From MSPOR6 sp964652195 (GTDB taxonomy: Bacteria > Poribacteria > WGA-4E > WGA-3G), in assembly GCA_964652195.1 (NCBI GenBank), contig CAZZBB010000067.1:1-64000 (forward strand): a stretch of DNA of 64,000 nt. The letters are read 5' to 3'. Of the stretch, positions 16,782 through 23,891 are shown one piece after another; within the stretch, counting starts at the first letter, position 1; every line of letters starts with the position of its first letter. A program made the translations under genes and the position numbers. The notes beneath the pieces were generated by a model. That model was not told the DNA's origin, ran no database searches, and saw only the letters and a list, made by a program, of their open reading frames with translations.

Positions 16782-16846
16782 CACCCCAGAGGGGTGATAT
16801 GTCTATAGAAAAAGGTATACCAACATCCTGCACTCCAGCGGAGTGC
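16782..16846. repeat. Two covarying hairpin repeats
   Basis: First unit: ACCCC-AGA-GGGGT followed by ATATGTCTATAGAAAA. Second unit: ACTCC-AGC-GGAGT extended by G/C on both sides, without the full 3' box. Same family as 23218, 32453, 32889 and 32940. Confidence 0.6.
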
Positions 16847-16877
16847 AATATAAGTAAATCGGTGGCAACTTGAGTAA

Positions 16878-17699
16878 TTATATAAATAGACTAACGCGTG
16901 AGTGTTCTGAAGGTGGTAATTGGTTATATACTACTTCTTTGATTAAATCAGGTGTATATCTTCGTGAGAAGTGATTTAAAACGACATATTCACTTTCAAA
17001 TTGTTGTAAGAAAGTTGGCAACATATCAAGATGAAAATGCCTGGTTTTCTTGGCACGTTCACGGTGGTCAGGTGTAAGAAAAGTACACTCACAGATCAAA
17101 AGCTTGCATTGGTGAAGTAGTGGATGTGTATCACTTGAAATTCCTCGAGTATCCCCAAGATAGGCAACTAAGGGCAACTGAACTTCTTTAGTAATTTGTA
17201 TACCCGAATTTTTAAGTTCAACTATTTCTTTTCTAGATAGGTTTTTATATTCCTCTTTCAATTTCTTTCGAATTTCACATATCAGATAGGAGACAGCGGG
17301 TACACTATGATTACCAGGTAAAATATGGGCAATTAGATTCCGACGAAAAGGAATCGCATCCCCTATTTCTAAAGGTATAATGTGATAATTCCAACCTTTT
17401 CCTGCATCAAGTTCTGACAGTTTATTGAGTATATGTTGGAGTTGCTTGAAGCCGGTCGCTGGAACATATATATTCCCAGGTTGCATTCCAGCTAACCAAC
17501 GTTGGCTTATATAAATTGGTAAACCAAAATAGTGATCAAGATGAAAATGTGATATAAAAACATGATTCGTTCCGATGAAGTTCATTGGACATCTACCCAA
17601 ATCAAAAATCAAATCAAGTTCTTTTATTCTTATGTATGTCGCAACCGCTGAACTTGATTTTCCTTCCAAGATCCAATTTCCACATTGTAACAATGGCAT
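16878..17699 (-). CDS. RNase Z-like metallo-beta-lactamase protein
   Basis: 273 residues. Metallo-beta-lactamase fold with the zinc motif FISHFHLDHYFGLP (HxHxDH at 51-56), further ligands in LPGNHSVPAVSYLI, YLGDTRGIS and the terminal VVLNHFSRRY His. The order and the GDTR motif match tRNase Z and its close relatives, which cut the 3' trailer from tRNA precursors. The tRNA-Pro in this window lacks an encoded CCA, so a 3'-trailer endonuclease is needed in this organism. No exosite arm is obvious, so it could be a phosphodiesterase of the same family. Its start is 48 bp from the divergent MTA phosphorylase gene. Confidence 0.75.
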   Translation of the reverse strand: MPLLQCGNWILEGKSSSAVATYIRIKELDLIFDLGRCPMNFIGTNHVFISHFHLDHYFGLPIYISQRWLAGMQPGNIYVPATGFKQLQHILNKLSELDAGKGWNYHIIPLEIGDAIPFRRNLIAHILPGNHSVPAVSYLICEIRKKLKEEYKNLSRKEIVELKNSGIQITKEVQLPLVAYLGDTRGISSDTHPLLHQCKLLICECTFLTPDHRERAKKTRHFHLDMLPTFLQQFESEYVVLNHFSRRYTPDLIKEVVYNQLPPSEHSRVSLFI

Positions 17700-17747
17700 A
17701 ATTATGTTTAGCAGATTATTCTGCTTTCCTTTGGAGATTAAGTATTT

Positions 17748-18611
17748 ATGAATGTAAAAATAGGCATTATAGGTGGTAGCGGCTTTTATCAGATTGAGGG
17801 GTTAACCGATATAGAAGCAATAGATGTAGAGACACCATTTGGGAAACCGAGCGATAATCTTATCCTTGGTAAACTTGAGGGACAATCCGTAGTTTTCCTG
17901 CCACGCCATGGTGTTGGTCATCCACTTCTTCCTGCTGACATTAATGTTCGAGCTAATATATATGCATTAAAGTCGTTGGGTGTTGAATTTATTATTTCGG
18001 TCAGTGCAGTTGGTAGTCTTAGGCAAGAAATTGAACCTCGACATTTCGTGATTCCAGATCAACTTTATGATCATACAAAAAACAGAATATCTACCTTTTT
18101 TGGGCAAGGAATTGCTGCTCACATTAGTCTTGCTCATCCATTCTGTCAAGATTTAAGTAAGTTACTCTATAACACCGCAGTTGAAGAAGGAGTGACTGTG
18201 CATAATGGTGGAACATATATTTCTATGGAGGGTCCAGCATTTTCTACACAAGCAGAATCCAATGTGTATCGACAACTCGGGTTTGACATTATTGGAATGA
18301 CAGCTGCCCCTGAGGCAAAACTTGCTCGTGAAGCAGAAATCTGTTTTACCGTCCTGGCATGCGTAACAGATTATGATTGTTGGCATCCTGAACACGATAA
18401 TGTTACCACAGAGATGATACTCGATAATCTTCGTTCCAATGTAGAGGTATCCAAACAGATTGTAAAAAGCTTGGTTTCAAAGATATCAGGCGAAGAAAGG
18501 AGGTGTGATTGTTCAAATGCTCTACAATATGCCATTGCCACACAAGCAGATAAGATTCCAATTACTAAAAAACACCAATTAAAATTATTGCTTCAGAAGT
18601 ACATCACGTAA
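17748..18611 (+). CDS. mtnP: S-methyl-5'-thioadenosine phosphorylase
   Basis: 287 residues, full length for the MTAP branch of purine nucleoside phosphorylases. The N-terminal IGIIGGSGFY phosphate loop, PRHGVGHPLLPADINVRAN, YISMEGPAFSTQAES, GMTAAPEAKLAREAE and ACVTDYDCW (Asp that recognises the adenine) are all present. It splits methylthioadenosine with phosphate to adenine and methylthioribose-1-phosphate, for methionine salvage and polyamine by-product recycling. Where the classic family has TxxPEA it has TAAPEA, as in many bacteria. Its 3' end overlaps the convergent aminotransferase gene by 27 bp. Confidence 0.92.
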   Translation: MNVKIGIIGGSGFYQIEGLTDIEAIDVETPFGKPSDNLILGKLEGQSVVFLPRHGVGHPLLPADINVRANIYALKSLGVEFIISVSAVGSLRQEIEPRHFVIPDQLYDHTKNRISTFFGQGIAAHISLAHPFCQDLSKLLYNTAVEEGVTVHNGGTYISMEGPAFSTQAESNVYRQLGFDIIGMTAAPEAKLAREAEICFTVLACVTDYDCWHPEHDNVTTEMILDNLRSNVEVSKQIVKSLVSKISGEERRCDCSNALQYAIATQADKIPITKKHQLKLLLQKYIT

Positions 18612-19931
18612 TATCTGGTAAATTGTATCTGCTTCTGCTTCAGATAGAATTAGTGGTGGTGCAATATGCAGTATATTTTCTTCCTCTTCGATAGCATGTC
18701 CAATTTTTCCAACAATCAACCCATTTTCCTTTAGTTGTCCAGTAATTTTGTTTGTCTTTTTAGTTAGTAGCCGCGAACCATCCGATTCACATAATTCTAC
18801 GGCAATCATCAGACCCTTCCCGCGAACGTCACTGACGATTGGCATTGATTTCAAGGTAGACAGTTTGTCATATAAATACATTCCTACCTTTTCAGCATTC
18901 TCCCATAGTCTTTCTGTTTGTAATATCTCCAAGTTTGCTACACCTGCAGCACATGCTGCAGGATGTCCACCGTAGGTACATACTTGTGAGAACTCACGTT
19001 TCTCTTCTGGTGATCCAAGGAAAGTGTTGAATACTTCTGTTGAGGTGACACATGCTCCAAGTGGTAAATACCCACTTGTCAAACCTTTCGCCAACGTGAT
19101 GATATCAGGTTGCACATCCCACTGCTCACAAGCAAACATCTTACCTGTTCGTCCGAAACCTGTAATCACTTCATCAAGGATGAGTAATAATCCATAGTCA
19201 TCACATATTTGACGAAGCCTTGGGAAATAGTCATCAGGTGGAACTATGATACCACCACCACCAATTATTGGTTCGGCAATTACTGCAATAACAGTTTCGG
19301 CCCCTTCTGCTCTGATCATCCTTTCAATCTCTTCTACACAAGCCACATCACACGATGGATATTCTAAACCTAATGGACACCTATGACAATAGGGTGGATG
19401 TGCATGATGAAAGCCAGGGACAAGTGGTTCAAAAGCTTTACGTCTAACAACCTGACCAGTCGCTGACATTGCCCCAAATGTAAACCCATGATACCCCTGA
19501 TAACGACTAATTATCTTATATCTGTTTTGGTCTGGATACGTCAATTTACCATATTGACGGGCAATTTTTATCGCTGTTTCATTTGCTTCGGACCCACTGT
19601 TACAAAAATATACATGATTCAAATCACCAGGAAGAATCGAAGCTAATTTCTCTGCTAATTGTGTAGCCGGAACATTGATTTGTGAATGAGGATAGTATGG
19701 CAAATCCTTCATCTGATCATATACTGCATCAACAATTTCTTGCCTGCCATAACCCACATTGACATTCCATAATGCGGAATATGCATCCAGATATTCTTTT
19801 CCAGTATCATCAACAATTATACAACCGTCAGCAGATTTAAAAACTGTTAAATCAGAATCATTTAAACTCTGGTGTTGAAAAAGCGGATGCCATACATGTG
19901 ATTTATCAATTTCTCTATAATTTACTGCCAT
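18585..19931 (-). CDS. Class III (omega) aminotransferase
   Basis: 448 residues; GGAG lies 10 bases before the ATG. PLP enzyme of the omega-amino-acid:pyruvate type. Shown by NSGSEANETAIKIAR, YQGYHGFTFGAMSATG, LILDEVITGFGRTGK (Asp about 253) and Schiff-base Lys282 in TLAKGLTSGYLPLG. A cysteine/histidine-rich stretch YCHRCPLGLEYPSCDVAC (about 181-198) sits in the middle, as in some adenosylmethionine-unrelated taurine/beta-alanine transaminases. Amino donor cannot be assigned (beta-alanine, taurine, GABA and putrescine are all possible). It lies between argS and mtnP. Confidence 0.88.
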   Translation of the reverse strand: MAVNYREIDKSHVWHPLFQHQSLNDSDLTVFKSADGCIIVDDTGKEYLDAYSALWNVNVGYGRQEIVDAVYDQMKDLPYYPHSQINVPATQLAEKLASILPGDLNHVYFCNSGSEANETAIKIARQYGKLTYPDQNRYKIISRYQGYHGFTFGAMSATGQVVRRKAFEPLVPGFHHAHPPYCHRCPLGLEYPSCDVACVEEIERMIRAEGAETVIAVIAEPIIGGGGIIVPPDDYFPRLRQICDDYGLLLILDEVITGFGRTGKMFACEQWDVQPDIITLAKGLTSGYLPLGACVTSTEVFNTFLGSPEEKREFSQVCTYGGHPAACAAGVANLEILQTERLWENAEKVGMYLYDKLSTLKSMPIVSDVRGKGLMIAVELCESDGSRLLTKKTNKITGQLKENGLIVGKIGHAIEEEENILHIAPPLILSEAEADTIYQILRDVLLKQ

Positions 19932-19999
19932 TGATATTTATCTCCTATAAGAGTTTAGATCCTATTACACTATTCAAAACTATTGTTCTAATGTATTGA

Positions 20000-21709
20000 T
20001 CACATTGACTCTGGGGCAGAAATGCCTAATAATCTTAGACCGTTAGCTAAGACAGTTTGTATACAATCAATAAGAATTAGTCTGGCGTATGATCTATCTT
20101 TATTCGATGAATCGAGTACACGATGTTGGTTGTAATATGGATGAAAAATTCCTGCCAAGTCATGCAGAAAATGTGGAATTCTGTGTGCTTCTCTATCCTC
20201 GGCACTTGAAATGATGATTGATGGATAATCTGCAGCTTTACGGATTAATTCATGCTCTTGTGGTTGATTAAGTAATTCTAAATTCACATCTTCAACCGGT
20301 TTTATCTCATATCCCTGTTCTTTTGCTTGTTGAAAAATACTACAGCATCTTGCATGCGCATATTGAATATAAAAAACGGGGTTCTCATTTGCTTGTGTTA
20401 CAGCTAATTCAATGTTAAAGTCAAGGTGTGTATTGTTAGCACGCATCAGAAAGAAATAACGAGCAACATCTACTGCATATCTTTCGCCAACTGCTTCAGC
20501 GAGTTCGTCAATTAAGAGATCAAGGGTATAGAATTGTCCTTGACGTTTGGACATATCTTGACGATCCCCTTCTGAATCTACAAGATTTACTTGTTGTATA
20601 ACATCTATTTCCAACCAATCATCTGATAATCCCAATGCTTTGACGAAATTTTTGAGTCTCGAAATGTGTCCTTGATGATCTGGTCCAAATAGATCAATTA
20701 CTTTCGTAAATCCTCTATCATGTTTATCCAAATGGTAAGCAGCATCGGGAACAAAATAGGTATATTCACCATTTGTTCGAATGACCACACAATCTTTATC
20801 ATCCCCAAATTCTGTCATCTTAAACCAAGTTGCACCTTCGTTTTCGTACAGATAGTTTTTTTCTTGAAAGATATTTATTATTTCATCAGGTTTCCCAATA
20901 TCCCGTATTGCTTTCTCACTTGACCATACATCAAAGTTAACGCCAAAACGTTCAAGTGTAGTTTTTTGCTGTCCAAGTAGATGTGTTATACCTTTTTCTT
21001 TAAAAAGTGAAATACGCTGATCATCACTAAGTTTTAGATGTGTATCACTATCGTCAGCAACGATTTTTTTAGCAAAATCTGTAATGTATTCTCCATTATA
21101 ACCACCCTCTGGTATTTCTAAGTTATCTTCACCCAATGCTTGTCTATATCTTATATCAATCGATTGTCCAAGCCGTTCTACTTGTCCACCTGCATCATTG
21201 ACATAGAATTCTCTCACAGCATCATATCCCACAGCATTTAATAGGTTTACCAATGTATCCCCAACAGCTGCAGCACGTCCACTGACGATATTTAGGGGAC
21301 CAGTAGGGTTGGCACTAACAAATTCAATCTGTATTTTTTTCTGTAAACCGATATTTGTTTTCCCATACTCTTGTCGTTGAGAGATAATATTTCTAATTGT
21401 GTCGAATAACCATTCTTTAGACAGGTATAAATTAATAAATCCTGGTCCAGCAATTTCAAGATCACTGATTATAGTATGTTTTTCTAAATCCACATGCTTA
21501 TGAATTGTTTCAGCGATAGCCCGAGGAGACATTTTCGCACTTTTTGCCAATCCTAATGCTATGGGAGTTGCTATATCACCATGATCTGGTGTTTTGGTAG
21601 GTGAAAATGGTATATCTGGTGGGGTGGTAATTGGTAATTCATCTGCATCAATTGCATCCTGAATTGCTTCCTGTAAGATTGTACCTATTGCTGACTTTAT
21701 CTCATCCAT
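20000..21709 (-). CDS. argS: Arginyl-tRNA synthetase
   Basis: 569 residues; class I synthetase that charges tRNA-Arg. The N-terminal Add1 tRNA-binding domain (about 1-95) is followed by FVSANPTGPL, ReFYVNDAGGQ, FGPDHQGHI, DMSKRQG (KMSKS loop, 385-390) and the C-terminal helical DALR anticodon-binding domain with FYIQYAHARC. The HIGH motif, normally H-x-G-H after PTGPL, reads N-I-V-S (140-143) here. The rest of the enzyme is intact and it is likely the only argS in this region. A promoter is present on the minus strand 57 bp upstream. Confidence 0.95.
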   Translation of the reverse strand: MDEIKSAIGTILQEAIQDAIDADELPITTPPDIPFSPTKTPDHGDIATPIALGLAKSAKMSPRAIAETIHKHVDLEKHTIISDLEIAGPGFINLYLSKEWLFDTIRNIISQRQEYGKTNIGLQKKIQIEFVSANPTGPLNIVSGRAAAVGDTLVNLLNAVGYDAVREFYVNDAGGQVERLGQSIDIRYRQALGEDNLEIPEGGYNGEYITDFAKKIVADDSDTHLKLSDDQRISLFKEKGITHLLGQQKTTLERFGVNFDVWSSEKAIRDIGKPDEIINIFQEKNYLYENEGATWFKMTEFGDDKDCVVIRTNGEYTYFVPDAAYHLDKHDRGFTKVIDLFGPDHQGHISRLKNFVKALGLSDDWLEIDVIQQVNLVDSEGDRQDMSKRQGQFYTLDLLIDELAEAVGERYAVDVARYFFLMRANNTHLDFNIELAVTQANENPVFYIQYAHARCCSIFQQAKEQGYEIKPVEDVNLELLNQPQEHELIRKAADYPSIIISSAEDREAHRIPHFLHDLAGIFHPYYNQHRVLDSSNKDRSYARLILIDCIQTVLANGLRLLGISAPESM

Positions 21710-21765
21710 ATTAACATATCCACCTTAAGACTAAATCTTATGAAATTACAATTTTCAATCACGGA

Positions 21766-21794
21766 ATTATATCACATTCGGGATGTAAAGTCAA
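21766..21794 (-). promoter_or_regulatory. Predicted promoter of argS
   Basis: On the minus strand: TTGACT, 17-bp spacer, TATAAT, about 57 bp upstream of the argS ATG. Confidence 0.7.
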
Positions 21795-21866
21795 TCTACA
21801 TATAATTTTCATGGGTGTGTAAAGTTTTCGGCACTATAAGCGTCAATTTAAGAATTAGACTCTTCT

Positions 21867-21890
21867 GTAGGCGGGGAATGCCTACCATCC
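21867..21890. repeat. GTAGG-type short repeat fragment
   Basis: TTCTGTAGGCGGGGAATGCC: head of the GTAGG family. The GCGGGGAATGCC part also occurs inside the MITE-like element at 16548-16562. Confidence 0.4.
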
Positions 21891-22108
21891 ATCCTCTACA
21901 AGATCCCCAATAAAAACAATGAATTAACACATAGAAAAATTCAACTTAAACACAACAACCAAAAAATAATTGAAGAAATATTGAAGAAATATTGAAGAAA
22001 ACCAAACCATAATACAACTAAAGATATAATATTGTAGAAATACGCATAACATATTACTAACACCAGTAAACAAAATAATAAAATATATCACAATATATAA
22101 TTATTAAC

Positions 22109-22138
22109 TTGACATATCTGTTTTTATTATGTTACTAT
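22109..22138 (+). promoter_or_regulatory. Promoter in leader copy A
   Basis: TTGACA, 18-bp spacer, TACTAT. The same promoter with the same surroundings is in copy B at 56422-56450. It is the best conserved part of the two leaders. Confidence 0.65.
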
Positions 22139-22184
22139 ATATATCACAGTAAAAGCAGACTAAAATGTATCCACGAAAGTATTG

Positions 22185-22213
22185 CAACTGTTGTAAAAGT
22201 TTTACAACAGTTG
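22185..22213. promoter_or_regulatory. 29-bp perfect palindrome (operator-like)
   Basis: CAACTGTTGTAAAA-G-TTTTACAACAGTTG: 14-bp arms around one base. It can also be read as two direct copies of an AC(T/A)GTTGTAAAA site. It lies about 50 bp downstream of the -10 box, a place suited to repressor binding or an RNA hairpin. Copy B keeps a diverged version at 56481-56512. Confidence 0.6.
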
Positions 22214-22438
22214 TAAAAAAGAAATTAAAATCTCAAACCCTTACAAACCTATACCAGAACAAGGTTTAGAATACTTCAAACAAAAACGGAGTATGAAATT
22301 TCTAAAAAAATTAAAAAATTTAACATTTTTTAGGTATTTCTAAAAAACCCCTTCTGGGACTGACTTTAGAGCAGTTTTAAACATTGCAAACTTAAAATTG
22401 TGTTGTGAAAACATGACAACCTATAAAGGAGAACTACC

Positions 22439-23158
22439 ATGTCAACCAGTGAACATACAAATGAACATACAACCGCAATAAAGGCGATGTTGTTTGAAGA
22501 TAAAGTACAAAACCTTAAGGAACTTCCATATATAATAACTAAATTACTTGAAGTTCAATTTCCATATACGAATATTGACAAGTTCGTTACAGCCGTTCAG
22601 GAATACACTATCACAAATATTCTTTCGATCTTTGATATTGAAACAATAGACGAGTCAGACGAAGAGCCAATAAAGATTATTCAGAATCTTGTTAGAGATA
22701 TATTAACCAAATACATTTCCAAGTTTATTGAAGATGAAATAAGAAAACGGGTTGTACAATATCATGCACAAGGGTGTACCACAACTGAAGTCGCAAATAA
22801 TCTTATAGATGAACATCCAGCCATGCAAAGATTGGCAAAAGATGATGCAATAGGGATACAAAAACTCCGAAGGTTATTAGTTCAACGATTAGCATATCTC
22901 AAACCCGGACACCCAAGCTGGCCAGAGGAAAAATATGGATCCTTATGGAGAGAAGCACGCAGTAGGAAAATTGAAGAGACTACAAACCTCACTTTAACTA
23001 ATTCAGCTGAACAGGTTAGTGTATTAGTTGATAATGTTAAACAGATGCAGATTGCTTTGGAAAAAGAAGATATTACTGCCAGAGACATATACCTGATTAC
23101 AAATTCCATTACCAAAACTATTCAGGCATTGAACAAAATCACAATGTCCGATAAATAG
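22439..23158 (+). CDS. Unknown 239-residue protein behind the duplicated leader
   Basis: 239 residues; AGGAG 8 bases before the ATG. I do not recognise it. It is acidic and mostly helical, with no signal peptide or membrane segment. The first half (MLFEDKVQNLKELPYIITKLLE to about 95) looks like a helical bundle with an acidic stretch ETIDESDEEPIK. The middle, YHAQGCTTTEVANNLIDEHP (about 108-127), has the spacing of a helix-turn-helix, followed by basic RRLLVQRLAYL and PSWPEEKYGSLWREARSRK, which could bind nucleic acid. The tail is helical, possibly coiled coil. Its long leader with palindrome suggests tight, perhaps self-, regulation. It is flanked by repeats on both sides. DNA binding is inference only. 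Confidence 0.6.
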   Translation: MSTSEHTNEHTTAIKAMLFEDKVQNLKELPYIITKLLEVQFPYTNIDKFVTAVQEYTITNILSIFDIETIDESDEEPIKIIQNLVRDILTKYISKFIEDEIRKRVVQYHAQGCTTTEVANNLIDEHPAMQRLAKDDAIGIQKLRRLLVQRLAYLKPGHPSWPEEKYGSLWREARSRKIEETTNLTLTNSAEQVSVLVDNVKQMQIALEKEDITARDIYLITNSITKTIQALNKITMSDK

Positions 23159-23168
23159 TAAGGAATCC

Positions 23169-23206
23169 ATGCAACTGTGTATCTCATAAATTGAATTGTT
23201 CGTACA
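23169..23206. repeat. 38-bp repeat shared with 39946-39986
   Basis: TGTATCTCATAAAT followed by GAATTGTTCGTAC, in the same order at 39957-39985. Both lie just downstream of a gene end. Confidence 0.45.
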
Positions 23207-23217
23207 GTACATTCTTA

Positions 23218-23290
23218 CACTCCAGCGGAGTGCTATGTCTATAGAAAACACTATCGGTACATTCACGCACTCCAGCGGAGTACTATGTAA
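23218..23290. repeat. Two hairpin repeats (ACTCC-AGC-GGAGT)
   Basis: First unit 23218-23248 carries the full 3' box ATGTCTATAGAAAA; second unit 23267-23290 has the hairpin with a shortened box ATGTAAG. Same family as 16782, 32453 and 32889. Confidence 0.6.
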
Positions 23291-23350
23291 GTTAATAGAT
23301 GGCCACTTAGTAGATTGTCCACGTTAATTTTGTGAGTAGTTTTCATTTGT

Positions 23351-23374
23351 AGGAGCGACCTCCTGGACGCGATA
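23351..23374. repeat. Truncated REP-like GTAGGAGCGACCT repeat
   Basis: GTAGGAGCGACCTCCTGGACGC: the left half of the palindrome at 1475-1516 with its right arm missing. Confidence 0.5.
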
Positions 23375-23500
23375 TCATTTATTGATACTTATAATTTTAG
23401 GATGGACAACCCATTAGGTTACAATAGGAAAAATGAAAATCCAAAATATTCATAAAAATACAATCAGACATAGAAAAAATAACGGATGGCATCATAGGTC

Positions 23501-23644
23501 AGGACAATCAGAAAAACCAGAAAATCACACAAAAATCAAAATTCTTAAAATTTCAAAAAATTGCCATAAACCCAGTCTGTCACAGCGATTAGAGCATTTT
23601 ATCAAAGTCACACCATGTGACGAAAAGTGTAACTTTTTCATTTT
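23501..23644. repeat. Repeat shared with 873-1024
   Basis: See 873-1024. Ends in the near-palindrome AAAAGTGTAACTTTTT. It lies 340 bp downstream of the unknown 239-residue gene. Confidence 0.4.
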
Positions 23645-23746
23645 ACAACAGCGTCTCCCATTATTTAAAATGATTCTTATTAAGTATAATTCCTCTTTGT
23701 AAGGACGGAACCTCCCTATTGGTTCAATTACTCGATCTGCTCTTCT

Positions 23747-23766
23747 GTAGGAGGGATTCCGATCCA
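23747..23766. repeat. GTAGGAGGGATTCCGATCC repeat
   Basis: Near-identical to 32733-32754 (GTAGGAGGGAATCCGATCCC). Short imperfect palindrome of the GTAGG family, 46 bp before the glyQS promoter. Confidence 0.5.
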
Positions 23767-23811
23767 CGATCTTCTATCTTCTCTAAGGTGCATATAATTA
23801 TCTAAAAATAA

Positions 23812-23840
23812 TTGTCATTACATCCCGTATATGCTACAAT
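23812..23840 (+). promoter_or_regulatory. Predicted promoter of glyQS
   Basis: TTGTCA, 17-bp spacer, TACAAT. Expected start about 23847, giving a ~45-nt leader to ATG 23892. No T-box-like structure fits. Confidence 0.65.
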
Positions 23841-23891
23841 AATCTATTGAAACACCTTACAGAAAACGGAGAACACGGCAGTAATTCAGAT

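Larger units (their letters stand above)
21898..22438 (+). promoter_or_regulatory. Long conserved leader, copy A, upstream of the unknown gene
   Basis: About 540 bp, homologous along its length to 56223-56720 (shared ACAAGATCCC start, GAATTAACACATAGAA, ATTGAAGAAAACC, TATTATGTTACTATATATATCACA, CCATACCAGAACAA, ACTGACTTTAGA). It holds a promoter (22109-22138), a 29-bp palindrome (22185-22213) and a hairpin (22356-22378). It would give a ~295-nt 5' UTR for the gene at 22439. The equivalent copy B has no gene behind it. Could be a cis-regulatory RNA, an operator region or the left end of a mobile cassette. Confidence 0.55.

Noticed and set aside
23433..23702. 89-codon frame downstream of the unknown gene
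   Set aside because: Covers a repeat shared with 873-1024 where no frame is kept, Lys/His-rich low-complexity product, no ribosome-binding site.
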